A DNA stretch of 64,000 bases from Myxococcota bacterium (GTDB lineage Bacteria > Myxococcota_A > UBA9160 > SMWR01): contig JBCCEW010000005.1 of NCBI GenBank assembly GCA_039030075.1, positions 186,001 through 250,000 on the forward strand, given 5' to 3'. Positions 14,986 through 25,132 of the stretch are shown in pieces. The first letter of the stretch is position 1; each line of letters opens with the position of its first letter. The position numbers and the translations under genes are program-made. Under the pieces are notes generated by a model. That model made no database searches and was not told where the DNA came from. It worked only from the letters and a program-made list of their open reading frames with translations.

Positions 14986-16263
14986 GTGATCACCCGAGAG
15001 CAGGCACTCGCCTATCACTCCGATGGTCGGCCGGGCAAGCTGAAGATCAGCCCGACCAAGCCGACGAAGACCCAGGAAGATCTCTCCCTCGCGTACTCGC
15101 CGGGCGTCGCCGAGCCGTGTCGGGAGATCGCCCGCGATCCGAACGAGGCCTTCCGCTACACCGGGCGCGGCAATCTGGTCGCCGTGATCACCAACGGCAG
15201 CGCGGTGCTCGGCCTCGGCAACATCGGACCCCTGGCCGGCAAGCCGGTCATGGAGGGGAAGGCGGTCCTCTTCAAGCGTTTCGCCGACATCGACGTCTTC
15301 GACATCGAGCTCGACACCCAGGACGTCGACGAAATGGTGCGCACCGTCGAGCTCCTGTCGCCCACGTTTGGTGGCATCAATCTCGAGGACATCCGGGCTC
15401 CCGAGTGCTTCGAGATCGAGTCGCGCCTGATCGAGCTGCTCGACATCCCAGTCTTTCACGACGATCAACACGGCACCGCGATCATCTCGGGCGCCGCCCT
15501 GATCAACGCCTGCCAGCTCACCGACCGTCAGATCGGCGAACTCAAGGTCGTGGTCAACGGCGCGGGAGCGGCCGGCATCGCCTGCGCCCGCCTCTACCGC
15601 GACCTGGGCGTCCCCGACCGCAACATCGTGCTCTGCGACAGCCGAGGGGTGATCCACGCGGACCGGACCGAGGGGATGAACCCCTACAAGGCCGAATGGG
15701 CCTGGCCGAACGAGGCCCGCACGCTCGCGCAGGCCCTCGAGGGGGCCGACGTCTTCGTGGGCCTCTCTCAGGCCGGCGTGGTCTCGGAAGAGATGGTCCT
15801 CTCGATGGCCGAGCAGCCGATCATCTTCGCGATGGCCAACCCCGATCCCGAGATCTCGCCGGACATCGTCCGCCGCGTGCGTCCCGATGCGATCATGGCC
15901 ACGGGCCGGTCGGACTATCCGAACCAGGTCAACAACGTGCTGGGCTTCCCGTTCATCTTCCGGGGCGCCCTCGACGTCCGGGCACGGCGCATCAACGAGG
16001 AGATGAAGTTGGCGGCGGTGAACGCCCTGGCCGAGCTCGCGGTGCGTGGCGAGGCGGTGCCCAAGGTGGTTCGCGACGCCTATCCCAACGACGTCTTCGA
16101 CTTCGGGCCGAGCTACATCATCCCGAAGCCCTTCGACCCGCGGATCCTGATGTACGTGCCCCTGGCCGTCGCCCAGGCGGCGATCGAGAGCGGCGTGGCT
16201 CGGACCAAGCTCGATCTGGCCGAGTATCGCCACCGCCTCGAAGAGACTGTCGCCCAGCTCTAG
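14986..16263 (+). CDS. maeB: Malic enzyme (oxaloacetate-decarboxylating, MaeB type)
   Basis: A 425-residue single-module malic enzyme without the phosphotransacetylase-like tail of the long enteric MaeB. It oxidatively decarboxylates malate to pyruvate. Visible are [16 protein letters not shown], the catalytic lysine/aspartate region ([19 protein letters not shown]), the metal-ligand block [11 protein letters not shown], the nucleotide fold [12 protein letters not shown] and [11 protein letters not shown] start with CCGAGGA 5-6 bases upstream. It sits before an acyl-CoA carboxylase, so supplying NADPH and three-carbon units to lipid synthesis is a reasonable guess. Confidence 0.93.
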   Translation: MITREQALAYHSDGRPGKLKISPTKPTKTQEDLSLAYSPGVAEPCREIARDPNEAFRYTGRGNLVAVITNGSAVLGLGNIGPLAGKPVMEGKAVLFKRFADIDVFDIELDTQDVDEMVRTVELLSPTFGGINLEDIRAPECFEIESRLIELLDIPVFHDDQHGTAIISGAALINACQLTDRQIGELKVVVNGAGAAGIACARLYRDLGVPDRNIVLCDSRGVIHADRTEGMNPYKAEWAWPNEARTLAQALEGADVFVGLSQAGVVSEEMVLSMAEQPIIFAMANPDPEISPDIVRRVRPDAIMATGRSDYPNQVNNVLGFPFIFRGALDVRARRINEEMKLAAVNALAELAVRGEAVPKVVRDAYPNDVFDFGPSYIIPKPFDPRILMYVPLAVAQAAIESGVARTKLDLAEYRHRLEETVAQL

Positions 16264-16421
16264 GACGATCCCGGGGGGCCTGCCCGGCGGCCCGCTGGCG
16301 CTCTCTGGACACGCCCTGGGCCCCGAGGCGCCCGAGCCGCTCCCATGCTAACCAGGGTGGTCACGCCCGGACCCTGCCGGCCGGCCTCCCCCAACCTCGG
16401 CTCCACGCCGACCCCCTGAGC

Positions 16422-18080
16422 ATGGACGCGACACTCCCCCGCTACCGACTCGACAATCCGCTCGCGTCGGGGCCGATCGCCGCAGCTGCGGCACCGGCCA
16501 CCCACTACGACGACGCGATCGCCCTGGGATCCGAGCTGCTCGAACGCCCGATGCGCGGCGGTGGTCCCGCCCGGGTTCGCACCCAGCACGCAAAGCAGCG
16601 CATGACGGTCTTCGAGCGCATTCGCGTGCTCACCGACCAAGAGCCGAACCTGCTCTACCAGAATTGGGGCCCGAGTCTCGACGGCGCATCGATCGTCACC
16701 GGGATCCTCAGCATCGGCGGCCGCGACGTCGCGGTCTACGGCCACGACTTCACGCTGCGCGCCGGCTCGATGGACGCCACCAACGGCGCGAAGCTCGCCC
16801 GACTCATCTACATGGCGGCCGAGCGCGGCATCCCGCTGATCGGCATGAACGACTCGGCAGGCGCTTTCGTGCCAGCCGGTGTCGGCGGTCTCGACGGCTA
16901 CAGCGAGGCCTTCACCGCGCTCCGCAAGATCAGCGGCCGGGTGCCCAGCATCTCCCTCATGTTCGGGTACAACGCGGGCGGCGGCGCCTACCTGCCGCGT
17001 CAGGGTTCCTTCGTCGTGCAGGCGGGCGAGACCTTCATCGGCCTCACCGGCCCCGGCGTCGTGAAGAGCGTGCTCGGCGAAGACGTCTCGGCCGACGATC
17101 TGGGCGGCCCCGGTGTGCACGGCATGAACGGCGTCGCCGATCTCACCACCGACGACGAGCTCGGCGCCCTGCGCACGGCGCTGCGACTGCTCTCGTACCT
17201 CCCCGACAACAACCGGAGCCTCGCCCCCTTCAGCGAGACTTCGGACCCGATCGATCGCTTCACGATCGAGGAAGACATCCTGTTCCGCCGGACCTTCAAC
17301 CAGCCGGCGGGGATGAACTCGCCGCTCGACATCACGCTGTTCATGCAGCAGATCTGCGACCACGGCGAGTACTTCGAGCTTCAGCCGGCGCGCGCGCGCA
17401 ACCTGGTGACGGCCTTCGGTCGCATCGGTGGCCACGTGGTGGGCTTCGTCGCGAACAACTCGGCGGTGGCCTCGGGCCAGATCGACATCGGAGCGGCGCG
17501 CAAGGGCACGCGCTTCATCCGCTTCTGCAATCTCTACAACGTCCCGCTGGTGTTCCTCGAGGACACCACGGGCTTCCTGCCCGGCTCGGAGCAGGAGTCG
17601 GGTGGCATCATCCTCGAGGGACGGCGCCTGCTGGACTCGATCATCGACGTGCGCGTGCCGTCGATGACGCTGATCATCCGCAACGCATTCGGCGGCGCCT
17701 ACGCGGCCTACAACTCCTACTTCGTGGGCGCGGACATGGTCTTCACCATGCCGATGGCGCGCATCGCGGTGATGGGGCCGGCGGGGAAGGACTTCGTCTA
17801 CAAGGACGAGATCCGGGCGCTCGACGCGACCTACCGCAAGGCGGTGGCCGACGGCGGTTCGGAGGAAGCTGCGGCGAAGGCCCGCGATGCCGGGTTGGCC
17901 GACCTCTCGGACCGGTACGAGGCCGACCTGATGAATCCGAAGGAAGCGCTGTCGCTGGGTTCGGTCTCTCGCGTCGTGATGCCCGGGACGAGTCGCCGAG
18001 TGTTGGCGCAGAACCTCGACTTCTTGATGCGGACGTACGAACCCTCCCCGATGGGCGGCGTGCAGCGGGAGTTCGAATAG
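16422..18080 (+). CDS. Acyl-CoA carboxylase, carboxyltransferase (beta) subunit
   Basis: A 552-residue crotonase-fold carboxyltransferase of the PccB/AccD5/MccB group with tandem N and C halves. Markers are [15 protein letters not shown], the oxyanion-forming [16 protein letters not shown] region, [18 protein letters not shown] and the second oxyanion loop [12 protein letters not shown]. It moves CO2 from carboxybiotin to an acyl-CoA. The stop codon is followed immediately by the GTG of the biotin-bearing subunit, so the two form one complex. Acetyl-, propionyl- and longer acyl-CoA cannot be told apart here by eye. Confidence 0.92.
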   Translation: MDATLPRYRLDNPLASGPIAAAAAPATHYDDAIALGSELLERPMRGGGPARVRTQHAKQRMTVFERIRVLTDQEPNLLYQNWGPSLDGASIVTGILSIGGRDVAVYGHDFTLRAGSMDATNGAKLARLIYMAAERGIPLIGMNDSAGAFVPAGVGGLDGYSEAFTALRKISGRVPSISLMFGYNAGGGAYLPRQGSFVVQAGETFIGLTGPGVVKSVLGEDVSADDLGGPGVHGMNGVADLTTDDELGALRTALRLLSYLPDNNRSLAPFSETSDPIDRFTIEEDILFRRTFNQPAGMNSPLDITLFMQQICDHGEYFELQPARARNLVTAFGRIGGHVVGFVANNSAVASGQIDIGAARKGTRFIRFCNLYNVPLVFLEDTTGFLPGSEQESGGIILEGRRLLDSIIDVRVPSMTLIIRNAFGGAYAAYNSYFVGADMVFTMPMARIAVMGPAGKDFVYKDEIRALDATYRKAVADGGSEEAAAKARDAGLADLSDRYEADLMNPKEALSLGSVSRVVMPGTSRRVLAQNLDFLMRTYEPSPMGGVQREFE

Positions 18081-20825
18081 GTGCTGGACAAGAGCCTCGA
18101 AACCGTGGCCTACGCGGACAGCCCCTCCGAGTGGATTCGCTCCTTCGACCCGTCGGACATCAAGTGCCTGGTGGTGTGCCGCGGGCCGGTTCGCCTGGAG
18201 GCCTTCGAGATCTTCGACGCGATCGGCATCCGCGAGTACGGGATGTTGCTGTCGGAGAAGGACTCGGTCATCTACCCGCGCTGTCTGGCGCCCGAGCTGC
18301 GCAACTTCAAGTTCCCGGCGAACGTCCACCGGGTGCCCGACTACATGGGCGTCGGCCAGGAAGAGAAGCAGCAGCGCATCGCGGAGATCGTCGAGATCGC
18401 CCGCGCCCACGGCTACACCCACATCTTTGCCGGCTATGGCTTCATGGCCGAAGACGCCGAGTTCATCGAGGCGATCGAAGCATCGGGGGTTCTCTTCATG
18501 GGCCCCTCGTCCGGCGTGGTTCGCCAGGCGGGCGCAAAGGACGAGGCCAAGAAGCTTGCGCGCAGCCTCGGCAACTCGGTCATCCCGGGCGTCGACACGA
18601 TTTCGGCGCGCGCGCTGTTACAGCGGGCCGGCGATCGCTCGGGCCTCGAGGTGCTCGCGAGCCAGCACGATCTCGAGTTCGGTTTCGACGAGGGCATCTC
18701 CCTCGAGGAGAACGCCGAAGCGTTGCTCCAGGCCGGCTACGGGAAGACCGTCGAGCTGGTGACGATCGAGGAGCTCCAGGCCCAGGCCGACCGCGAGTGC
18801 CGCGAGATGTGGCGCGAGTACCCGAACAATCGCATCCGCTTCAAGCACATCGGCGGTGGCGGTGGAAAGGGACAGCGCGTCGTCTCGAGCTCCGAGGAGA
18901 TCCCTTCGGCGGTGATGGACATCCTCGCCGAATCGAAGGTGCTGCCGCCGGGGTCGAACCGGAACTTCCTGGTCGAGCTGAACCTCGAGAGCACCCGCCA
19001 CAACGAGATCCAGCTGATCGGCAACGGCGATTGGAGCATCTCGCTCGGCGGACGCGACTGCTCGGTGCAGATGCACGAGCAGAAGCTGGTGGAGGTGTCG
19101 CTCACCCAGGAGCTCCTCGACGCCGAGATTGCGCGCACCAGCGGCAAGACCGCGGAGATCCTCGCGGGTGACAAGGGCACCCTCGAGCGCATGGAGAACG
19201 AGGGCGCGAAGTTCGGCGAGGCGACCGGCCTCGACAGCGTCTCGACCTTCGAGTGCATCGTCGAAGGCTTCAATCACTTCTTCATGGAGATGAACACGCG
19301 GATCCAGGTGGAGCACGGCGTCACCGAGCTCGCCTACCGCCTGAAGTTCACGAACCCGAACGACGCGGCCGACTGCTTCTACGTCGACTACCTGATCGAG
19401 GCGATGGCGCTGCTCGCGGTGCACGGCAAGCGTCTGCCGAAGCCCGAGCGGGTGGTGCGGTACGTGTCGGGCGTCGAGGTCCGCATCAACGCCACGAACC
19501 AGGCGCTGCAGCCCCACGCGGGCGGCCTGATTCGCAGCTGGTCGGCGCCGATCCAGGGCGAGATCCGCTTCGATCAGGGCATCGGCGAGCGCAACCCCGA
19601 CACTGGGTCCTTCGTCTACTACTCGCTGGCCGGCGCCTACGACTCGAACGTTGCGCTGCTCCTCACCGACGGTGAGAACCGCACCCACAACTACGAGCGG
19701 ATGGCCGAGGTGCTCCGCCGGATGGAACTCCGCGGGGACGACCTCCAGACGAACACGCCCGTTCACTACGGCCTGATCAACTGGTTCCTCGGCAAGGACC
19801 CGATGGCCGAGCCCACGACACGCTTCATGCAGTCGTACCTGGCGGCGGTCGGCGCGCTCGAACAGCTGGCGCGCGGCGTCGATCTCGAACTCGCCGCCCG
19901 CGAGTTCGCGAAGCGCGAGGGCGACGCGGAGGCGCGCGGCGTCCTCGGTCAGAAGCAGAACCTCCTGGTGCGTCCGCTCGAGCGACTGCTCGCGAACGCC
20001 CACGTGCTGGGTGGCTTCCTCGGCCGCTTCGAAGGCACGCTCTGGAAGACCCAGGGCGACGAGCCGGTATTCGCCGACAATCCGGTCCGCTTCCTGCGCG
20101 AGCTCTATCACTACCTCCACATGGAGGAGAACGAGGAGAACCCGCCGTCGGAGCGCATCTGGGACGACGACCAGGATCTCCTGGCCGCGGCCGAGGCGTT
20201 CTACGCCGACGTGGCCGAGCGCACCGGGGTACGCGACGCCGAGGGCCTGAACGCGCTCTTCGCCGGATCGCGGGACGATCGTCTCGCCGACGGCGACGAC
20301 GCGCTCTGGCAGGCGTGCCAGGCGGCGCATCAGGGACATCAGGCCGGGCTCGAGTTGCTGCTCGTGATCCCGCGCATCGGTCTGCGCTCCGGCTTCTCCG
20401 AGATTCAGGTCGACGACACGCTGCAGGTCGTCTTCCCCGAGAAGTTCCTCGACGCGGACGCCGCAGCCGATTTCACCAAGGCACTGGCGCCGCCGCCGCC
20501 GGCGAGCGCCGACGAGATCGTGACGCCGATGGGCGGTGCCTTCTACTCCAGGGAAGCGCCGCACCTGCCGCCGATGGTCGAGGTCGGAGCGCACTTCGAA
20601 GCGGGTCAGCCGCTCTTCATCATCGAGGTGATGAAGATGTTCAACAAGGTGTTGGCCCCGTTCTCGGGCACGGTCGTCGAGTGTCTGATGGACGGGAAGG
20701 ACGGCGCGGTCGTGGCCAAGGGCCAGCGGATCCTGCGCATCGAGCCCGACGAGCGAATCGAGCCCGAGAGCGATGCGGATCGCACCGCGCGCATCCGGGC
20801 GTCCACCCTCGAACTGCTGGGCTAG
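18081..20825 (+). CDS. Acyl-CoA carboxylase, biotin carboxylase/carrier (alpha) subunit, long form
   Basis: A 914-residue fusion, well above the roughly 670 residues of common PccA/AccA3 proteins. In order: a biotin carboxylase N-domain (about 20-150, IFAGYGFMAEDAEF), an ATP-grasp core with the glycine loop GGGGGKGQRV (258-267), HNEIQLIG, a GRDCSVQMHEQKLVE block and MEMNTRIQVEHGVTE, a long middle region (about 560-780) and a C-terminal biotinyl domain with EVMKMFN (biotin lysine about 852). Residues about 174-252, between the cap segment and the glycine loop, are an insertion not found in standard enzymes. GTG start abutting the beta-subunit stop. Confidence 0.9.
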   Translation: MLDKSLETVAYADSPSEWIRSFDPSDIKCLVVCRGPVRLEAFEIFDAIGIREYGMLLSEKDSVIYPRCLAPELRNFKFPANVHRVPDYMGVGQEEKQQRIAEIVEIARAHGYTHIFAGYGFMAEDAEFIEAIEASGVLFMGPSSGVVRQAGAKDEAKKLARSLGNSVIPGVDTISARALLQRAGDRSGLEVLASQHDLEFGFDEGISLEENAEALLQAGYGKTVELVTIEELQAQADRECREMWREYPNNRIRFKHIGGGGGKGQRVVSSSEEIPSAVMDILAESKVLPPGSNRNFLVELNLESTRHNEIQLIGNGDWSISLGGRDCSVQMHEQKLVEVSLTQELLDAEIARTSGKTAEILAGDKGTLERMENEGAKFGEATGLDSVSTFECIVEGFNHFFMEMNTRIQVEHGVTELAYRLKFTNPNDAADCFYVDYLIEAMALLAVHGKRLPKPERVVRYVSGVEVRINATNQALQPHAGGLIRSWSAPIQGEIRFDQGIGERNPDTGSFVYYSLAGAYDSNVALLLTDGENRTHNYERMAEVLRRMELRGDDLQTNTPVHYGLINWFLGKDPMAEPTTRFMQSYLAAVGALEQLARGVDLELAAREFAKREGDAEARGVLGQKQNLLVRPLERLLANAHVLGGFLGRFEGTLWKTQGDEPVFADNPVRFLRELYHYLHMEENEENPPSERIWDDDQDLLAAAEAFYADVAERTGVRDAEGLNALFAGSRDDRLADGDDALWQACQAAHQGHQAGLELLLVIPRIGLRSGFSEIQVDDTLQVVFPEKFLDADAAADFTKALAPPPPASADEIVTPMGGAFYSREAPHLPPMVEVGAHFEAGQPLFIIEVMKMFNKVLAPFSGTVVECLMDGKDGAVVAKGQRILRIEPDERIEPESDADRTARIRASTLELLG

Positions 20826-20837
20826 TCCGAGTCGCCC

Positions 20838-21776
20838 TTGCGGCCGGTTCTGTTCGACACCGACATCGGCAGCGACTGCGACGACGCAGTGGCTCTCGGG
20901 CTCTTGTTGCAGGCGTCCGAGCGGCTGGAACTCGTGGCCGTGACCACGGTGTCGAGCCGACCCACCGTCCGCGCGGAGATCGCCGCCTCGCTGCTGGCCC
21001 TCGCCGGCCGCGGCGGCGTCGACGTGTGTGCCGGGTCGGCGGGCGGGCTCAACCGCAGCGACCAGCAGTTCAACTGGTTCGGCTACGAAGCGGACTGTGT
21101 GACTCCCGGCCAGCCCACCGCATTCTCCTCGGAGGAGGCGGCGACACGAATCGTGCGGGCAGCCCAGGAACATCCCGGTCTCGAGATCCTCATGGTCGGT
21201 CCCATGACGAATCTCGCACGGGCGCTCGCCCTCGACCCCGGCCTGCCCGAGCGCGCCCGGGTGACGATCATGGGAGGCCACGTGCGCGAGGCCCGGCTGG
21301 GCGACTTCGTGTGCCCCTTCGGCATCGACTACAACCTCTGCTCGGATCCGGAGGCGAGCATGAGCGTGCTGGGGGCGGGCTTCGAGACCACCCTGGTCAC
21401 GGCCGACGTCACCCTCCAGACCTGGCTGCGCGAGGAAGACCTGGAGCGGTTGCGCCAGGGTTCGGCACTCACCCGTGAGCTCGCCCGTCAGATCGACTAC
21501 TGGAACCCCGTCCAGCGGAAGATCTTCACGGGGATGGGCGGCACGCTGACGGACGACAACGTGTCGTTCCTGCACGACCCCCTGACCGTCCAGGCGCTGA
21601 TCGACCCGGATTGCCTGCACTTCGAGTCGCTGCGCATCGTCCCAACGATCGCAGGGGGTGTGTTGCGCACCCAGGAGACGACGGACCCGAACCTCGGTGC
21701 CGAGATGCGGGTGGCCACGGCCGTCGACGCGCCGACCGCCCGTGATGCCATCGTGGCTCGCCTGCTCGCGGAATAG
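20838..21776 (+). CDS. Inosine-uridine preferring nucleoside hydrolase family
   Basis: A 312-residue protein with the N-terminal aspartate cluster DTDIGSDCDDAVAL that binds the catalytic calcium in this family, plus MVGPMTNLARAL and the EARLGDFVCPFGIDYN and CSDPEAS blocks that line the active site. It should hydrolyse the N-glycosidic bond of ribonucleosides or a similar ribosyl substrate. The TTG start is the only one that keeps the N-terminal aspartates near the terminus; the ribosome binding site is weak. It is 12 bases after the carboxylase gene, probably in the same transcript. Confidence 0.9.
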   Translation: MRPVLFDTDIGSDCDDAVALGLLLQASERLELVAVTTVSSRPTVRAEIAASLLALAGRGGVDVCAGSAGGLNRSDQQFNWFGYEADCVTPGQPTAFSSEEAATRIVRAAQEHPGLEILMVGPMTNLARALALDPGLPERARVTIMGGHVREARLGDFVCPFGIDYNLCSDPEASMSVLGAGFETTLVTADVTLQTWLREEDLERLRQGSALTRELARQIDYWNPVQRKIFTGMGGTLTDDNVSFLHDPLTVQALIDPDCLHFESLRIVPTIAGGVLRTQETTDPNLGAEMRVATAVDAPTARDAIVARLLAE

Positions 21777-21800
21777 CGGCTTTACGGGAGCGACACTGCG

Positions 21801-24800
21801 ATGCGACTCTGGCATTCGCATGGGTACGAGCGAACCGCACGCGTCGTGACCGTTGCCCCCCGAGCGGGTCGTGGCGCGGTACTGCTGGTGCTGCTGTGGT
21901 GGGTGGCCGGCGTTGCCAGCGCCCAGGAGTCCGCCGCGTCGTCCAGCGCCGACCCCGGTCCGCTCTTGCAGCAGGAGCTGCTCGAGAGCCTGCGCGCGCT
22001 CAACCGCGGTGCCCTGCCGGCGGAGACCGGCGTTGCCAGCCTCTTCGCGGTCCCCCTCGACCAGCCGCGGGCGATCGAAGGGCGTTTGGCCGGGCTCCGC
22101 GATGAGTTGGCCTCCCTCGACGCGCAACTCCGAGCGGCGAGCGAGGTGCTGGCCGGTCTCGAGGTGCCGTCGGACGACGTACCCGAACCGTCGGCTCCCC
22201 CCGTCGACCCGGACAGCGAACTCGCGGGCGAGGACGACCCGGGCGCGGCCGCCGCGCTGCCCGACCCGGGGCGGAAACCGGAGCGCGAGCGGGCGCGGGC
22301 CGAGCGGGAGGAGCGCCGCGAGGTGTTGCACGGCGAGCAGGTGAGTCTGCGTCTCCAGCGCGACATCGCCGCCGCGCGCGTGGCCTACCTCGAGCCGCTG
22401 CTCGCGCGACTCGACGACATGCCCGAGGCCGCCCTGCGCATCCTGCCGGGCATCGCCGAGTCGCGGCCGATGCTGCGCGAGCAGAGTCTGGCCCAGCGCG
22501 AGCTCGCGGGGGCCCTCGACGAAACGGCGGGTCGTCTCGACGACCTGCAGCTGCGTCTGCGCTCGGGGGCACTGGTCGGCTTCGTCACCGAGGCCCGGCG
22601 CGTGGCCGGTGTCTTCGGGGCCTCGGCGGAGGGCCTGCGGGATCGCGCTGCCCGGCTGCGCCAGGTGGCCGACGCCCAGGAGCGTCTCGCCAGTCGGCTC
22701 GAGACCGAGGCGCGCGAGTTGCGTCGCACGGTCTTCGTGACCCTGCGCGCCGAAGACCACGCGGAACGCATCGACACGCTCTTCCTGCGTCACATCGAGG
22801 CCCAGCGACAGCTACAGCGCGGCGTGTCGCGCTCGGAGCTCGGTGTCGATCCCGAGCGATTGGATCGCACGAACGCCCGGGCGCAGGCACTGCTGCCGGA
22901 TCCGCGTCGCGTGGGCACCGTCGCGGCGGCGGCAGGGCTGGCGGAACCCGTCGCCGAGCTCCTCGCCGAGCTCGATGCCGAGCTGCTCGCCAGCGCTCGT
23001 GCCGAAGCCGGCTGGCGGCTCGCGTTCGAGAACGAAGTCGTCACCGTGCTCTCGGGGCTGTCCTCGCCCGCCGTGCATCGCGAGGCCTACGCCCTGTCGA
23101 GCACCGTGCTGCGCGACGTGCGCGCCGAGGCGGGGCTGGCCTGGGGCCGGATGAGCCGCGACTGGGAGGACCTACGCGACGAGGTGCCGAGCGTCACGGC
23201 GCTTTTCGCTTCCGAACGCGGCCGCGCTGCGCTCATGCGGCTGCTGGGGTTGCTCGGGGTGTTCGCGGCCTGGTGGTTCGCGCGGCGATCCACAGGGGCG
23301 ATCGTCGTGGCGGGGGTTCGCGCCACGGCGCGCGCAGCGCGCAACCGGGTGGGCATTCGCTACGGCACCATCGTGCGTTGGTCGGGCCTGTTCGAGTCGG
23401 TGCTGCCCGTCGTATTCGCCTACGTGGCCTTCCGACTGGCGCTCGCAATCCTCGGTCCCGACAGCCTGCCCGCCGCGGTCTTGCGCACGGTGGGTACGCC
23501 GCTCCTCTGGTACTGGCTCGGGCTGCGGGTGTTGCTCGGTCTGACCCAGCGCATCACCCCGGGCCGCCCGGCACTGATCGAGGTGCGCAAGGTCACCCGC
23601 GATCGGCTCGAGGTGACCTACGCGCGCCTCGGCTGGTTCATCGCGATCGCCGCCGTCCTCGATGGGATCGCACGGCTCGTGATCGGCGAGGGCATGATCG
23701 TCACGCTGGTCGACGGCATCGCACTCCTCTGGGTGGGGGTGTGGGCGGCCTGGGAGGCGTTCAGCTGGCGGGTGCCGCTCGCCGAGGCCTGGGCGGCGCG
23801 CGGCACCACCGATGCGGAAACGCCGCCTTCCTTCGAGGTACGCGTCGCTGGTTGGATGCAGCGCTCCCGTTGGGGCTGCCTGCTCTCGCCGGTGGCGCTG
23901 GTGCGCGTGTTCCTGGCCCGGCTGGCCGACGGGTTGCGCGAGCTGTCGCGCCGCACGGACCTGGCCGAACTGTTGGCCGCTCGCCGGCTTCGCCGCGCGG
24001 CGAAGAACGAAGACGTGGGCAAGAACGCCGGCGATCCCGAGGTTCCCGACGAGTATCTGAAGGAGTTCCCGCTGCGGCCGATTCTCGGTGAGGACGACGC
24101 GGTCCTGCTGCCCCGAGAAGAGGTGGTGTCCGAGATCCTCGGGCAGCTGGCGACCTGGCGGGAATCACGCAGCGAAGGGTCGGTGGCGATCGTCGGCGAG
24201 AAGGGTTCGGGAAAGACGACCCTCGCGGCGCTGGTCGCCCGGCGCGTCGACGACGAGCTGGTGGTCGTGCAGCACACCCTGCGCGGCAAGCCCATGGGGG
24301 CAGACGAACTCTTCCGCGCCCTCTCGCCGAACCTGCCGGTGAATGGCGCCAGCGATCTCGAGGAGTGGATCGACGGCCTGTGCGCGGGTCCCGAGCGCGT
24401 GGTCTTGCTCGACGAGGCGCACAACGCCTTCCTGCGCACGGTGGGCGGTTACGAGACCTACGACGCGTTGGTCGAGCTGGTGAACGCCACCTCGAGCAAG
24501 ATCTTCTGGATCCTGCTCTTCAACAGCTTCACCTGGCGCTTCCTCAACGAGAGCCACTCGCGATTGCACTACTTCCGGCGGCTGCTCGAGGTGCCGAAGT
24601 GGAGCGCCGACGACATCCGCGAACTGATCCGCCGCCGCAACCGGCAGACCGGATTCGAGGTCGAGTTCGACGACCTCTTGTTGGATGGCGAACGCGAGAG
24701 CCGCGGCCGTCTCGAGCTGGTGGAAGGGGCGGATGGATTCTTCCGGTTGTTGCGCGAGTCGAGCGGAGGCAACCCGCGGATCGCGACGCGGTTGTGGCTG

Positions 24801-25118
24801 TCCTCCCTCTCGGTCGTTGGGGACAAGAAGCTGCGGGTGTCCGCGTTCCGCGAACCCCACAGCGACGCACTCGACGGCATGAGCGACGAGCTGCTCTTCG
24901 CCCTGGCCGCCGTCACCCAACACGAGAATCTCTCGACCCAGGAGCTCCGCCGCGTGCTCAACGTCTCCGACAGCCTGGCGCGCTTTGCCGTGCGCTTCCT
25001 GCGGGAGGCCGGGCTCGTGGTGCCGAAGGACGGCAGCGTCGACCGCGTCACGCTCGCCGCGAACTACTACCGCCAGACTCTGCGCGCCCTGCGCAAGAAG
25101 CACCTGCTCTTCGAGTGA
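21801..25118 (+). CDS. Large membrane protein with periplasmic coiled coil and cytosolic AAA-type ATPase
   Basis: An 1105-residue multidomain protein. A signal peptide (hydrophobic core about 26-38, cleavage near ASA at 41) leads to a long charged helical region (about 55-470) resembling the periplasmic part of MscK/MscM channels. Then come about five membrane helices (475-495, 530-555, 560-583, 610-630, 633-656) and a cytosolic ATPase (765-1010) with Walker A GEKGSGKT (799-806) and Walker B VVLLDEAHN (867-875). A winged-helix-like C-terminus (about 1030-1105) ends it. It is followed after 14 bases by an MscS channel gene. This looks like the accessory part of a giant channel fused to an NTPase; function unknown. 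Confidence 0.8.
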   Translation: MRLWHSHGYERTARVVTVAPRAGRGAVLLVLLWWVAGVASAQESAASSSADPGPLLQQELLESLRALNRGALPAETGVASLFAVPLDQPRAIEGRLAGLRDELASLDAQLRAASEVLAGLEVPSDDVPEPSAPPVDPDSELAGEDDPGAAAALPDPGRKPERERARAEREERREVLHGEQVSLRLQRDIAAARVAYLEPLLARLDDMPEAALRILPGIAESRPMLREQSLAQRELAGALDETAGRLDDLQLRLRSGALVGFVTEARRVAGVFGASAEGLRDRAARLRQVADAQERLASRLETEARELRRTVFVTLRAEDHAERIDTLFLRHIEAQRQLQRGVSRSELGVDPERLDRTNARAQALLPDPRRVGTVAAAAGLAEPVAELLAELDAELLASARAEAGWRLAFENEVVTVLSGLSSPAVHREAYALSSTVLRDVRAEAGLAWGRMSRDWEDLRDEVPSVTALFASERGRAALMRLLGLLGVFAAWWFARRSTGAIVVAGVRATARAARNRVGIRYGTIVRWSGLFESVLPVVFAYVAFRLALAILGPDSLPAAVLRTVGTPLLWYWLGLRVLLGLTQRITPGRPALIEVRKVTRDRLEVTYARLGWFIAIAAVLDGIARLVIGEGMIVTLVDGIALLWVGVWAAWEAFSWRVPLAEAWAARGTTDAETPPSFEVRVAGWMQRSRWGCLLSPVALVRVFLARLADGLRELSRRTDLAELLAARRLRRAAKNEDVGKNAGDPEVPDEYLKEFPLRPILGEDDAVLLPREEVVSEILGQLATWRESRSEGSVAIVGEKGSGKTTLAALVARRVDDELVVVQHTLRGKPMGADELFRALSPNLPVNGASDLEEWIDGLCAGPERVVLLDEAHNAFLRTVGGYETYDALVELVNATSSKIFWILLFNSFTWRFLNESHSRLHYFRRLLEVPKWSADDIRELIRRRNRQTGFEVEFDDLLLDGERESRGRLELVEGADGFFRLLRESSGGNPRIATRLWLSSLSVVGDKKLRVSAFREPHSDALDGMSDELLFALAAVTQHENLSTQELRRVLNVSDSLARFAVRFLREAGLVVPKDGSVDRVTLAANYYRQTLRALRKKHLLFE

Positions 25119-25132
25119 GCCAGGAGGCCCCG

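Noticed and set aside
18618-22793. 1391-codon minus-strand frame opposite the carboxylase and ATPase genes
   Set aside because: Spans three well-supported plus-strand genes and has only repetitive Arg/Leu/Gly/His composition.
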